NCBI RefSeq assembly: GCF_014529535.1
Contig: NW_023503474.1
Coordinates: 623,715-687,714, forward strand
Length of the DNA stretch: 64,000 nucleotides
Source of the DNA: Bradysia coprophila
Taxonomy: Eukaryota > Arthropoda > Insecta > Diptera > Sciaridae
Direction of reading: 5' to 3'
The position numbers were made by a program, and so were the translations under genes. Position 1 is the stretch's first letter; each line of letters starts with the position of its first letter. The notes below the pieces were generated by a model. The model worked only from the letters and a program-made list of their open reading frames with translations. It had not been told where the DNA came from and searched no databases. Shown piece by piece: positions 1-9,739 of this stretch.

Positions 1-1
1 T

Positions 2-856
2 GGAAAAGCATACGATCTAGCTGACACCGCAGTGAATTCGTTACAGGGATGCATAACGAAATTAATTTATTTCGCCAATGTGAACTCAACAATAGTAGCG
101 TCGAGCTCTACAGCAATTTTAAAGTCGATGAGCAGAAGTAGAAATCTTAATCGGTCCAGCATGAATATCATTTTTGAGTTCGAAAAAGTTGTGCTCGCGA
201 TATTCGAAGAAGTCAATGAGGTCGCTCAGAAGTTGTCGGAGCACATTGGCGATGTTGCATGTGCTTTCACAAACGCAGTTACCGATCTAGGTACCGCATT
301 ATTCCAGTATATGAGAGACTTTCTCGAAAGTTGCCGATTATTTAAATGCAAAAAGAGAGTTAACAACAAGCCTGTTCTCAAACAAAACCAAAAACTTATG
401 AACACCTTGGCACTGATTGGCGCAACATTGCTCAACGAATGTGAAAATGAAGTTACTCTGGAAGTGTATGAGTCGGTTTTAGTTTTGCATTTGATCTTTT
501 CCTATTTGTTCATTACGGTCCCAGGTATCAACAGTTGTTCTATAGATGTGCTCTACGGCCGAAGCTGTCTTATATCGAAAGGCACCATAGGCGCCTCGTT
601 ATCATTTGACTACGCACTTACATCTGTCACCCAAGCTACTTCTGAAGTCACTTTTCCGTACAACAATTCCATTAAAGATCTGATAAAAATTTTTGTTAAC
701 ATAACTATGACCTTAAATACGGCTTTGAAAGACTTATTTGGACTGTTCGATGGTGTGGAAATAACTGTTGGAGAGATAGTTAAAAACGTAGTCAAGGGCA
801 CAGTTACAGTATCCGAATCTAAAGCTCAAATAAACATTGTGAAAGTGGGCTTCTAA
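2..856 (+). CDS. Secreted cysteine-containing protein, family member 1 (5' partial)
   Basis: Open reading frame running in from the left edge (frame begins at base 2) to a TAA at 854-856. The first visible residues, GKAYDLADTAVNS, align with GKAFEVADSTLDS inside the complete paralogue at 3069-4175. The 5' exon and the signal peptide are therefore outside the window, and the GTG at 32 is not a real start. The two proteins align along their whole length, sharing KKLSEHIG-type helices, a CRLF(K/N)CKKRV block, a GINSC motif and a C-terminal IVKN(V/L)V segment. The pattern suggests amphipathic helices and paired cysteines in an extracellular protein. No family with a known function was recognised. 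Sequence divergence with a preserved frame suggests two functional tandem copies. Confidence 0.75.
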   Translation, partial: GKAYDLADTAVNSLQGCITKLIYFANVNSTIVASSSTAILKSMSRSRNLNRSSMNIIFEFEKVVLAIFEEVNEVAQKLSEHIGDVACAFTNAVTDLGTALFQYMRDFLESCRLFKCKKRVNNKPVLKQNQKLMNTLALIGATLLNECENEVTLEVYESVLVLHLIFSYLFITVPGINSCSIDVLYGRSCLISKGTIGASLSFDYALTSVTQATSEVTFPYNNSIKDLIKIFVNITMTLNTALKDLFGLFDGVEITVGEIVKNVVKGTVTVSESKAQINIVKVGF

Positions 857-1664
857 AAAAACTGACTGTAAGGATGGGAAATAGTGTTTTCTAGCTAAAT
901 ATCGTTTTTATAACAAAACTAAAGTTTCATTTAAAAAAAACTCTCACTTTATTCTCTAAAATTTATGTTTAAGAATAACTTTCGATTGTCACTTCAGATT
1001 TCAAAAAAATTAAACTTTTTTACGATTAGGTTGACTTTTGAAAATTAAAATGTGTCTTTATTGTGAAAAACTCGGTGCTAAATACTTTTTTAGGCACACA
1101 ATGTAGTTTGTCTGTCACATTTGTTAATAACGTCGCATTTATAGTCTAGAGTCTAGAGGCTACAGAACATATTGTGTCCATGGGTGCGCAGAATGCCTCA
1201 ACCGTTTCTGATAGAGTCTGATGTCCTGATTATGTAAAGTTCGGGTGCCAGGTTGGATTCCTGGTCGTTTTCGAGAAAAGAGGGGCGGAAGTTTGTGGTG
1301 CAGTACTCCCGTTTTTGACCTTTTTTGGTCAGATTGAAACAAATGTTTCGTGATTTTGTTAACCAAAACAATAGAAAATTAAATTTCCTCCATTCAGGGA
1401 CTTTTATCGAAGTTAGACAACACAGTGAGGTCCAAAAACGTCTTTAAATTCAATATTTAATTTGATACAACGACTCACTATCTTTTTACATTTTTGGGTT
1501 TGAAAAAATTATTTTAGTCTAACAAAATGTTCTACAATGTTCATGGTTAAAAGGCACAACAAAAATGTTATTGAACTTTTTTATTTTCCCTCGCAAATCA
1601 ACCAGATTTTTATGATTGATTTCTATTATAATCACACCGACGCAACGGAACAACAGTCGTACAG
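857..1664. other. Intergenic, nothing recognised
   Basis: AT-rich sequence with no convincing exon, repeat array or RNA gene. Confidence 0.4.
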
Positions 1665-2216
1665 TTATTCGAGCTTGTTCCTATTCCAGACGTCTTGGTT
1701 TCCGTTTGCTTTCGCCTGTCCAAAATCCCTTACCTCGACTGCGCTTTCTCTTTCGCTTCTTACTTCCGAGTGAAGCCTTAGCCACGTTCCCATTCTTTTT
1801 TCTTCCGGACCTGTTTCTTCACGCACACTGATACAGTTTAGTGGTTCACTCTGGTTCTTCCAACGTTTACTAGTCACCAATGGCGTGCGCCGAGAAATTG
1901 TCGATTTCGTTTCCACTTCATTCGGACGATCGTTGACTGATTTTACTGAGACGGATTGAATCGCAACTTCATTCTGTAATACTGGGAGTTCAACGGATGA
2001 ATGTGGTAGCTTAGTTTCGGATCCTGACAAGGACCGTTTGATCGCAGGCTGTTTCATTGCAGAATCAGGCACCGATCGTTTAAGTACCGGCTGTTCGATC
2101 ACAGACTTTGCTATTGACAGCGGCAAATCTAATGACCGATCCAACTCTTTCGACTGGCAGACTTTTTCAATCTACTCGATTTCTTGCGTTGAAAAGTCGT
2201 TTACCGTTTCCATCGC
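1665..2216 (-). pseudogene. Broken ORF for a basic Ser/Lys-rich protein
   Basis: Reading the minus strand from an ATG at 2216, the frame METVNDFSTQEIE is closed by TAG, then stays open in the same frame for about 165 codons to 1665. The downstream protein has repeated short blocks (EQPVLKRSVPDS, KQPAIKRSLSGS). Near its C-terminus, past a run of A after GPEEK, the next frame gives a strongly basic segment (KKRKRKRSRGKG) ending in its own stop. This suggests a single-base frameshift in a former nuclear-type basic tail. The in-frame stop and the probable frameshift argue for a decayed gene or a transposon gene remnant. No homologue was recognised. Confidence 0.35.
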
Positions 2217-2256
2217 GTATAATCACATGTTCTTTTTTGACTACACAAATATTTAT

Positions 2257-2705
2257 TTATGCAACTAGTTCCGAAAAGTGGTAGTTTTGGTCACTAGATC
2301 GTGTGACAAAAACTACCACTTTCGCAGCGTGTTGCATACAACGTTTTCTGCAACAAGCTACGAAAAATGAACTTTTGAAATGCAGAACATAACTCTACCT
2401 TTAACAGACATAATATTTTATCAACGAAATATTGTATGAACGATCAAGTAGACTGCATTTATGTACGCTTCAAAAATTGGTTCACTGCGATTGTGTATCT
2501 CAATAACCGAATGGTTAGAGTTGTTGCTCGATAAGCATTAGGTTTTGGTGTCGGTGATTCGAAATTTGGTCAGGACAGAATTTTTATTTACGGTTAATGG
2601 TTCAGATGTTTAAAAGGAGTGGTGAAAAGTAAATCCATTTTACCACTAGTGACGAAAAGCATATATGAAAATCCATTTCACAACTAGTGGTGAAAAGTAA
2701 AACAG
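2257..2705. repeat. Dispersed palindromic repeats (CACTAGTG family)
   Basis: A hairpin at about 2257-2330 pairs GTGGTAGTTTTGGTCAC with GTGACAAAAACTACCAC. Related pieces with the motif ACTAGTGGTGAAAAGTAAA follow at 2635-2705. Related sequences recur at 13040-13145, 13490-13640, 13860-13910 and 49150-49210, so this is an interspersed family. It carries no ORF. Confidence 0.55.
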
Positions 2706-2977
2706 AGAAAACCAGAGAAAAAAAGACCCAAATCACGCATGAAAAAGTTCAGTTTTCGCAGCGCAGTTGCAGAAATGTGTTTTACGTCTGCAAAAGTTGG
2801 AAATAGGGTGATCCCTAATCATGCGAACGAATAATAAAATGAAATGTAGAGTATATTTCTCGTTTCGGTATTTTACTACATAAGATCCGTTAGAGCCCGA
2901 CTTTGGAGCAAATAACTAAGTATATTGCGTAGATTGTCACGTGCTAGATTGTGATGTTTATTCAACTTTATTTTGGA

Positions 2978-2984
2978 TATAAAA
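2978..2984 (+). promoter_or_regulatory. TATA box candidate for the 3069 gene
   Basis: TATAAAA lies 91 bases upstream of the ATG at 3069. A TCAGT initiator-like pentamer is at 3031, further from the TATA box than the usual 25-30 bases, so the start site is uncertain. Confidence 0.4.
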
Positions 2985-3068
2985 CTTTCATATTTTTCAA
3001 TAAGCAAAAGATTATTTTTTGTTCGTTCAATCAGTTAAACACAGTCCCGTCTCGAAAGTGTAATAATA

Positions 3069-4175
3069 ATGAAGCTTTTAAAGTTGTTTCTAGTGTTCGG
3101 TTTGTTATGCCAGGTATTAGGAATTATTTCCCTTTTTAAATTATTTGTTTTTATATGGAAAATTTTGTAGACTTTAGGCGAGGAGGTAAAGCAAGAATTT
3201 GATGGTACTGTTAGCTTCAGTGTGGAAAAAGTTTGGTTAAGTTATCGTCATTGTGCGTGTTCATGTGAAGAAGACCCTTGGAGAAAAGGCGTTCAAGATT
3301 TCTACGACGGATGTAGAGCAGCGTCTAAGTCATTCAGCGGAAAAGCTTTCGAAGTAGCTGACAGCACATTAGATTCAATTGCGCAAGTTATAACGAAATT
3401 AATTGAGTTCACCGATTCCAACTCGACAATATTACAATCAAGTTCTACTAATATGTTAGAATCGATTAGCAGAAACAATCGGCTTAACGGTACTAGTTTG
3501 AACATTGCGATCGAGTTCGAGAAAGTTTTTCCAATAGAAGTTAAAGAATTCAATGATGTCGCTAAAAAATTGTCGGAGCATATTGGTGAACTGACATGTT
3601 CATTCACAAATGCTGTTAGCGATTTCGGCGCTGAACTTTCCAAATTTATGAGAGAATTTCTACAAAGTTGCCGATTGTTCAATTGCAAAAAAAGAGTTGA
3701 TTTCAAGTGCGTTCTGAAAAAATACCAAAAACTTACGAACATTATTGCTCTCATTGATGACACACTATTGAACAAATGTGATGGTGAAGTTACCCAGGAC
3801 GCGTATGATTCAATTTTAGTTTTTCATTTGATCTATTTATACATGGGTCTTTCTGTCACAGGAATCAATAGTTGTGTCTTAGATGTGCTCCACGATCGTA
3901 AATGTTACGTATCAGAAAGCGTTAAGTTTTGCTCGTTATCATTTGAATATGCAATCGTGCAAGTTGTTCAAGCTGTTTCTGGAGTCGTCACATCATCCAT
4001 TGACAGCATCAAAGGTCTACTAAAGGTATTCGTCGACATAGCCGCGACCTTGAATGCGGTTGTAAAAGGTGTTCTTGGACTGTCTAACGACGTGTTATTA
4101 TCCGTTGGAGATATAGTTAAGAATTTAGTGAGCGGTGGCAAAGCACAAACAAGTATCTTGAAAGGAATAATCTAA
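3069..4175 (+). CDS. Secreted cysteine-containing protein, family member 2 (complete, two exons)
   Basis: Modelled as exon 1 3069-3113 and exon 2 3171-4175, 349 residues. Exon 1 encodes only the signal peptide MKLLKLFLVFGLLCQ. It ends at CAG|gtatta in phase 0, and exon 2 begins after ttttgtag in the same phase (TLGEEVKQEF). The 57-nt intron carries an in-frame stop, so splicing is required. The mature protein has 12 cysteines, with a CACSC cluster near its N-terminus and a CRLFNCKKRV block in the middle. The remainder is predicted to be mostly helical, with alternating hydrophobic positions and no transmembrane anchor other than the signal. It is paralogous to the partial gene at 2-856. The role is unknown; a secreted function is inferred only from the signal peptide and cysteines. 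Confidence 0.8.
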
Positions 4176-4332
4176 AAATTAAAAATGATGCGCAATCCGA
4201 TTTATGGAAGTCATTCCAAATTCATGTTGATATTATAAAATGAATAATTATAAAGTTATCGTATGTGAAATAAGTTGGATAAATAAGTGCTTTCTCACAC
4301 AATAAGAAAAATGTTTCAGTAGATCACTTTGT

Positions 4333-4338
4333 AATAAA
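4333..4338 (+). terminator. Poly(A) signal AATAAA of the 3069 gene
   Basis: AATAAA 158 bases after the stop codon, on the coding strand. Confidence 0.45.
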
Positions 4339-5103
4339 GTCAATGAAAAAAGATTTTTCGTCACTTTTTTTAAGTTGTTCACATCCCAAACTTTATCTAT
4401 TACTAATAGTAATATAGGAGAAATTACGGTCAATTGATCCGAGGTTGATTGCGTTAAAGAGTCCTTGGGCGAGTGACACATTCAACCGAGTTAATTCATT
4501 TTCCATCAGAATCCCATGGCTTGAAATTATGGCATTTTCACTTGAGTAAATGAAACTATCAAACGCCGACAATTTTCTACATTTGATAGGCAGAATTATT
4601 GTTTCGCGTACTCAGTCCCAATGTATCGTCAATTACGGAAGGAAATGCAATATTTTCTGGCGGTATTCCCACTCGTTTTGTCCTTCACGTGAATAGGCAA
4701 TGTAAATGCATATTTCATATGAGCAAAGCGCCATTTACATTGCCGTATCACGTAAATTATTAAATGCTGACCCTGAAAGTTGAAACAACTGAGTATCAGG
4801 AATATTTTTGCATACATTAGTCGTAGGCAAAAATTAAGCGAGGAAGAAGAAGAGTGAAGTAGTTGCAAAGAAACATTTTTATTGTATGAATTATGCATCT
4901 ACTTTTGCAGCTACTTCAGACACATTTTGCTCATTAAGACTTAGTTTCTTCAAATAATATCTTTCACTTTAATCGGCTTTTCTTTTAACCGTCTCGATAC
5001 GATTCGACGATCAGATGTAGTGTTCATACCCTGGTAAATGTGACGTGTGGAAGAGTCTCTCTATATAATGCCGTGATTACTACGTTTCTCGATCTGTCGC
5101 AGA
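4339..5103. other. Intergenic, nothing recognised
   Basis: No exon, array or mobile element could be supported. Some AT-rich short inverted sequences only. Confidence 0.4.
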
Positions 5104-5690
5104 TTGTAGGTCTGACGCGTTTTTTTCATTTGTATCATTAAAATTTGATCAATGTTACATTGACCATACGAGTTCAACGAGCTATCACACGCCTCATAAG
5201 GTTAAGATTTGGCCGAGATATTAAATTTCAAAACTTGAAAATTTGTATGAAGAAATTGATTTCCAAAATGTATGAAATAGATGAATTTTACCAACCTTTG
5301 TCACTTTGTACATTTGTCCCTTTGTCACATTTTTACAACGAAACTTTTGAACTTACCGGTGGATTTGGCTGAAATTTTCAGTGTATGTCAAGGACGTAAT
5401 TCTAAGAAACTAATTTGAAGGAATTTTCATAAAAGCTTATAATTTCGGAGCTATGAGTGTTTTAAGCTATTGAACTATAAGACCCATAACTCAGAAAATA
5501 TGACAGATAGAAAGTTCGGTTAAAAGACAAATTTATAGAGTTTCAAATTTCAGTCAACACGTGTTTCAGTGTTTTCACCAAAAATCTACCATTTGTGAGC
5601 TATGAGCGTTTTAAGTGCTAGCTATGTCAGTTATAGAGTTTCACATTCTAGTCGACACGTGTTTCATGGTTTTCCTAAAAAGTCGCTTAT
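5104..5690 (+). repeat. Dispersed repeat, copy 1 (second copy at 37257-37775)
   Basis: From TGTAGGTCTGA and CATACGAGTTCAACGAGCTA onward, this segment is closely repeated in the same orientation at 37257-37775. Shared blocks include GATTTGGCC(G/A)AGATATTAAA, TTTTCAG(T/G)GTATGT(C/T)AAGGACG and GTCGACACGTGTTTCATGGT. A shorter relative of the GAGTTCAACGAGCT block lies inverted at about 8738-8755. It encodes no long protein and is probably a non-autonomous transposon. Confidence 0.6.
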
Positions 5691-6039
5691 TTAATCAATT
5701 ATAAAAACGACAATAATGTTCGGATGTTTCTATAATACTTAAGTTCATTTTAAGCAAGTTGTAAATTATGAAATACTAATTCCGCAGAATACACAGTGAC
5801 GCAGGCTAAGTTTCACTTGTTTAAATACTGTGATACTCAGCCTTATTTTGAAGGTAGTTTCAGTAGAAAATTTCGATTCTCAATAACAAAGAGTTATCTT
5901 ATTGTCGTTCGAAGACAGCTGTTTAAAAAAGTTATAAATACCACTCTTACGCTTACAACTGCTGGCGTTCAGTTTGATTTGCAAGGTAAGTATTGTAGAA
6001 TGTTCTGTGTTTAAATTGATTGTTTTAAGTGAGAAAAGT

Positions 6040-6176
6040 ATTAACTTCAGTGTGGAAAGGATTTGACGATTTTTTTTGTAACTTAGACAAGTGCTCTATG
6101 TGTTCGTGTTAATATGATTCTTGGAAAGGAGACGTTCAAGTATATTACGTCGTATGTGGAACAACTTCCAAAATAT
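6040..6176 (+). pseudogene. Dead fragment of the secreted cysteine-protein family (member 3)
   Basis: The bases align codon by codon with exon 2 of the 3069 gene. AACTTCAGTGTGGAAAG matches the SFSVEK stretch. Then TGT TCG TGT TAA TAT GAT TCT TGG AAA GGA corresponds to C-S-C-E-E-D-P-W-R-K, with the first Glu codon changed to TAA. V-Q-x-x-Y-x-x-x-C follows. There is another stop (TGA) upstream in the fragment, and no homology continues past about 6176. A truncated, inactivated third tandem copy. Confidence 0.65.
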
Positions 6177-6214
6177 CTATCTATCTCTACATACATTGAA
6201 GTAATTTCTAATTA

Positions 6215-6510
6215 CCAAAAAAAAATTTGCGTCACAAAGTGGCAGATGATTCGGACGTATTAGGACGTATTCTTGCCTATTTTAAAAAAATTCTTAAAAG
6301 TACTTTCCTCAACATCTGCCACTTGTGCCGCAAAATTTTTTTTGGTAAAATTTTGTTTCTAGAATTTCTTTGGTCAAATTTTTGCTGTTACAGTTTTTGC
6401 GTACAAGCGGAGAATGCGTCACCTCCAGCGATATCAGTTGTTTTGGAAGTATGCACAGGGACTTGCGTCACTTTTACTCTTTTGAGTGTTTTTGACTGAT
6501 ATCAGTTCTT
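6215..6510. repeat. Dispersed 'GTGACGCAAGT' repeat, copy A
   Basis: Contains GCGTCACAAAGTGGCAGATGA, an inner CATCTGCCACTTGTG, and an end with GACTTGCGTCAC followed by TTTTTGACTGATATCAGT. The same blocks recur at 14995-15135, 37975-38276 and 38640-38770, with isolated ends at about 8889, 21627 and 34136. It is a family of non-autonomous elements without an ORF. Confidence 0.5.
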
Positions 6511-6529
6511 TTGGAAGAATTAGTAGATT

Positions 6530-6720
6530 AAAAAATTTGAAAAATTTGAAAATTTTTAAAATTTTTAAAATTTTTGAAATTTTTGAAAAGTTTTGACAAT
6601 TTTTGAAATTTGTGAAATTTTTTTTAAAATTTTGAAAATTTTTTAAAATTTTGAAATTTTTTTCAAATTTTGAATTTTTTTTCAAATTTTGAAAAATTTT
6701 CAAAATTAAAAAAAAAAAAA
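6530..6720. repeat. A/T homopolymer-rich low-complexity tract
   Basis: Runs of AAATTTTTGAAATTTT and a terminal poly-A stretch; open on the minus strand only because of its composition. Confidence 0.8.
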
Positions 6721-6740
6721 AATAGCTATATACTAACTAT

Positions 6741-7765
6741 ATGTTATAGCTTTATATAGGTCAATATAGCTATATACAAACTATATATATGTCAATATAG
6801 CTATATATATGTCAATATAGCTATATATATGTCAATATAGCTATATATATGTCAATATAGCTATATATAGGTCAATATAGCTATATATATGTCAATATAG
6901 CTATATATATGTCAATATAGCTATATATATGTCAATATAGCTATATATAGGTCAATATAGCTATATATAGGTCAATATAGCTATATATATGTCAATATAG
7001 ATATATATAGGTCAATATAGCTATATATAGGTCAATATAGCTATATATAGGTCAACATAGCTATATATAGGTCAATATAGATATATATAGGTAAATATAG
7101 CTACATATAGGTAAATATAGCTATATATAGGTCAATATAGCTATATATAGGTCAATATAGTTATATATAGGTCAACATAGCTATATATAGGTAAATATAG
7201 CTACATATAGGTCAATATAGCTATATACATGTCAAGATAGCTATATATATGTCAAGATAGCTATATATATGTCAATATAGCTATATATAGGTCAATATAG
7301 TTATATATAGGTCAATATAGCTACATATAGGTAAATATAGCTATATATAGGTCAATATAGCTATATATAGGTCAATATAGTTATGTATAGGTCAACATAG
7401 CTATATATAGGTCAACATAGCTATATATATGTCAACATAGCTATATATAGGTCAATATAGCTATATATAGGTCAATATAGCTATATACATGTCAATATAG
7501 CTATATATAGGTCAATATAGATATATATAGGTAAATATAGCTACATATAGGTAAATATAGCTATATATAGGTCAATATAGCTATATATAGGTCAATATAG
7601 TTATATATAGGTCAACATAGCTATATATAGGTCAATATAGTTATATATAGGTCAATATAGATATATATAGGTAAATATAGCTACATATAGGTAAATATAG
7701 CTATATATAGGTCAATATAGCTATATATAGGTCAATATAGCTATATATATGTCAATATAACTGTA
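6741..7765. repeat. 20-bp tandem repeat array (about 50 copies)
   Basis: The unit is GTCAATATAGCTATATATAG with scattered substitutions (A/G at the last-but-one base, C/T in GCTA, GTAAATATAG variants). Each 60-base line contains exactly three units, so the period is a constant 20 bases across about 1 kb. The unit contains the self-complementary core ATAGCTAT. Confidence 0.95.
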
Positions 7766-7769
7766 TATA

Positions 7770-8345
7770 CGTCCCGTTGTCCAACATACACCAAAAGTGA
7801 CCAAATTTTTCCCGCTGCCCAACATTCACCGAAAGTGACCAAATTTTTCCCGCTGCCCAACATACACCAAAAGTGATCAAATTTTTCCAGCTGCCCAACC
7901 ATACACCGAAAGTGATCAAATTTTTCCAGTTGCCCAACCATACACCGAAAGTGATCAAATTTTTCCAGCTGACCAACCATACACCGAAAGTGACCAAATT
8001 TTTCCAGCTGCCCAACCATACACCGAAAGTGATCAAATTTTTCCAGTTGCCCAACCATACACCGAAAGTGATCAAATTTTTCCAGCTGCCCAACCATACA
8101 CCGAAAGTGATCAAATTTTTCCAGTTGCCCAACCATACACCGAAAGTGATCAAATTTTTCCAGCTGACCAACCATACACCGAAAGTGACCAAATTTTTCC
8201 AGCTGCCCAACCATACACCGAAAGTGATCAAATTTTTCCAGTTGCCCAACCATACACCGAAAGTGATCAAATTTTTCCAGCTGCCCAACCATACACCGAA
8301 AGTGACCAAATTTTTCCAGCCCAACCATACACCAAATTTAATTTT
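7770..8345. repeat. 39-bp minisatellite with a five-unit higher-order period
   Basis: The unit reads roughly CAGCTGCCCAACCATACACC then GAAAGTGATCAAATTTTTC. The unit is a multiple of three, so long ORFs appear on both strands; these are artefacts. Between about 7888 and 8320 the junction variants run CTGCCC, TTGCCC, CTGACC, CTGCCC, TTGCCC and then repeat in that order, giving a 195-bp higher-order repeat. The first three units near 7780-7870 are more diverged (CATACACCAAAAGTG). Confidence 0.95.
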
Positions 8346-8395
8346 TCCTACTGCCCAACATTAAATTTTTTTTTTCAAATTTTCACACTCAAAAA

Positions 8396-8760
8396 ATCCA
8401 CACACACACACACTTAAAGGTGCTCTTATATGGAACTTATATGGGAACTTCGAGGAGCGCTAGCTCCCAAACGAGGCCCGTTCCCCCCAAATTTTTTTTT
8501 CTGGAATGTCTTAGAATGACGACTAGAATCTACTCCCAAAATTTCAAGAAATTCTAAAGAAGACCTTAGGAGATAGGCTCTAACTGGAAACACGGACGGA
8601 CGGACGGACGGACAAACCACAAAGTAACGTAGGATTTTTTCATTTCGTTTAAAGTACTGTAATAGACCAAAATGTATGGGATAGTGGCTTCTTGGAAGAT
8701 TTATTGCGTAGCCAAATTTTAAGCTACAAGAACGTGTGAAAGCTCGTTGAACTCGTACGG
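8396..8760. repeat. Dispersed repeat with CA and GGAC microsatellites
   Basis: CACACACACACA at about 8399, a (GGAC)n tract at about 8593-8613, and AGCTCGTTGAACTCGTACGG near 8736. The last motif is the reverse complement of a block in the 5104 and 37257 repeats, so this is interspersed repeat material without a gene. Confidence 0.5.
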
Positions 8761-9429
8761 ACGCCTAGTTTTTTTTTGAAGCTAATTTGGAGTCATTTGG
8801 ATTTGAATTGTAGAACTTCAATATTTGCTGTATATATGGTTCTGCAGTCTACGACAAAAATTTTTTTTAAAATTTTTTCTAGTAATAGGACTTGCGTCAC
8901 GGGCGCTATGCTAACGCGCGCCCATGATCTCCCCATTCTTGTTCATTGAACAATCGCAACTCTTCCGCTCCGCTCACAATCAGAAACACAGGCACCGACA
9001 ACTTCAATACGAATACAATCTGAAACCATTTGTTTATTTTGATTGGCTTGTCGAAATAGACACAACCGCGGAATCATTCTATCAAAATGTACGTTCCAGG
9101 GCTTACCGAATCAATGAACAGAGCAACAGGGAAAACTGCTAACCGACGCATTTTGTGAGATGTTTTTGTCTTTCTTGTGCTTTGTATCTGATGGACTACG
9201 CGAAAGTATAATTTCGATATTATCTAATTCACTCGAATCGGTCACAGAGTTAGCATTGGTAAGCAGAAGCAACGTTCACTTCTATTTAATCGAAATCGCA
9301 TAAGACTGTATCGAAATTAAGATTACGGAAATAGATAATTATGATAGAGAAGCGCATTGACGTTCTATAAGAAGGTACTTAGACATTTTGTTAGCAATTT
9401 ACAGAACTAGTGACAAAAAGTTGAAAAGG
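8761..9429. other. Intergenic, nothing recognised
   Basis: Contains one GACTTGCGTCAC repeat end at about 8889. No supportable exon. Confidence 0.35.
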
Positions 9430-9500
9430 ATAGTTCTCGTGTGAATTTCGTCGATCCGAGGCGAAGCCGAGGTCAATAAACACACGAGAACGAGACTTTT
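9430..9500. repeat. Hairpin with a GAGGCGAAGCCGAGG loop
   Basis: AGTTCTCGTGTG and CACACGAGAAC form the stem around CGAGGCGAAGCCGAGGTC. Similar GC-rich loops (CGGAGCCGAG at 13238, GAGCGAAGCGAGGGCCGTAA in the 53-61 kb region) recur in this genome. Confidence 0.5.
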
Positions 9501-9596
9501 TTTATCAAGAGTTATGTAAGGGTGTGAGGGCGTCGAAAGAAATGCTTAAACATGAAAAATACGGTTCTCGACACATTTAGCATGTAATAGTATATT

Positions 9597-9739
9597 TCAT
9601 TACTAGGATCAAAAAGGTGTGTTTTCGACAAAGGTGGTGAAAACATCCAAAGATGAAGCGATGCGAAGCGGAGCTGAGGCCAATGACGTTTTCATCACCG
9701 TGGTCTAAAACACACCTCTTTGATCCGAGTGATGAATAC
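9597..9739. mobile_element. Hairpin MITE (about 143 bp)
   Basis: TCATTACTAGGATCAAAAAG and its near reverse complement (ending TTTGATCCGAGTGATGA) bound the element. The inner arms pair GGTGTGTTTT with AAAACACACC and GTGGTGAAAAC with GTTTTCATCAC. The arms cover most of the element. No target-site duplication was recognised. Confidence 0.6.

Noticed and set aside
6741..7765. CRISPR-like array of short repeats
   Set aside because: The 20-bp units follow each other directly with no spacers, and the DNA is eukaryotic.
7741..8364. Long ORFs of 160-195 codons on both strands
   Set aside because: They are translations of the 39-bp minisatellite, whose unit is a multiple of three; several frames are open at once.
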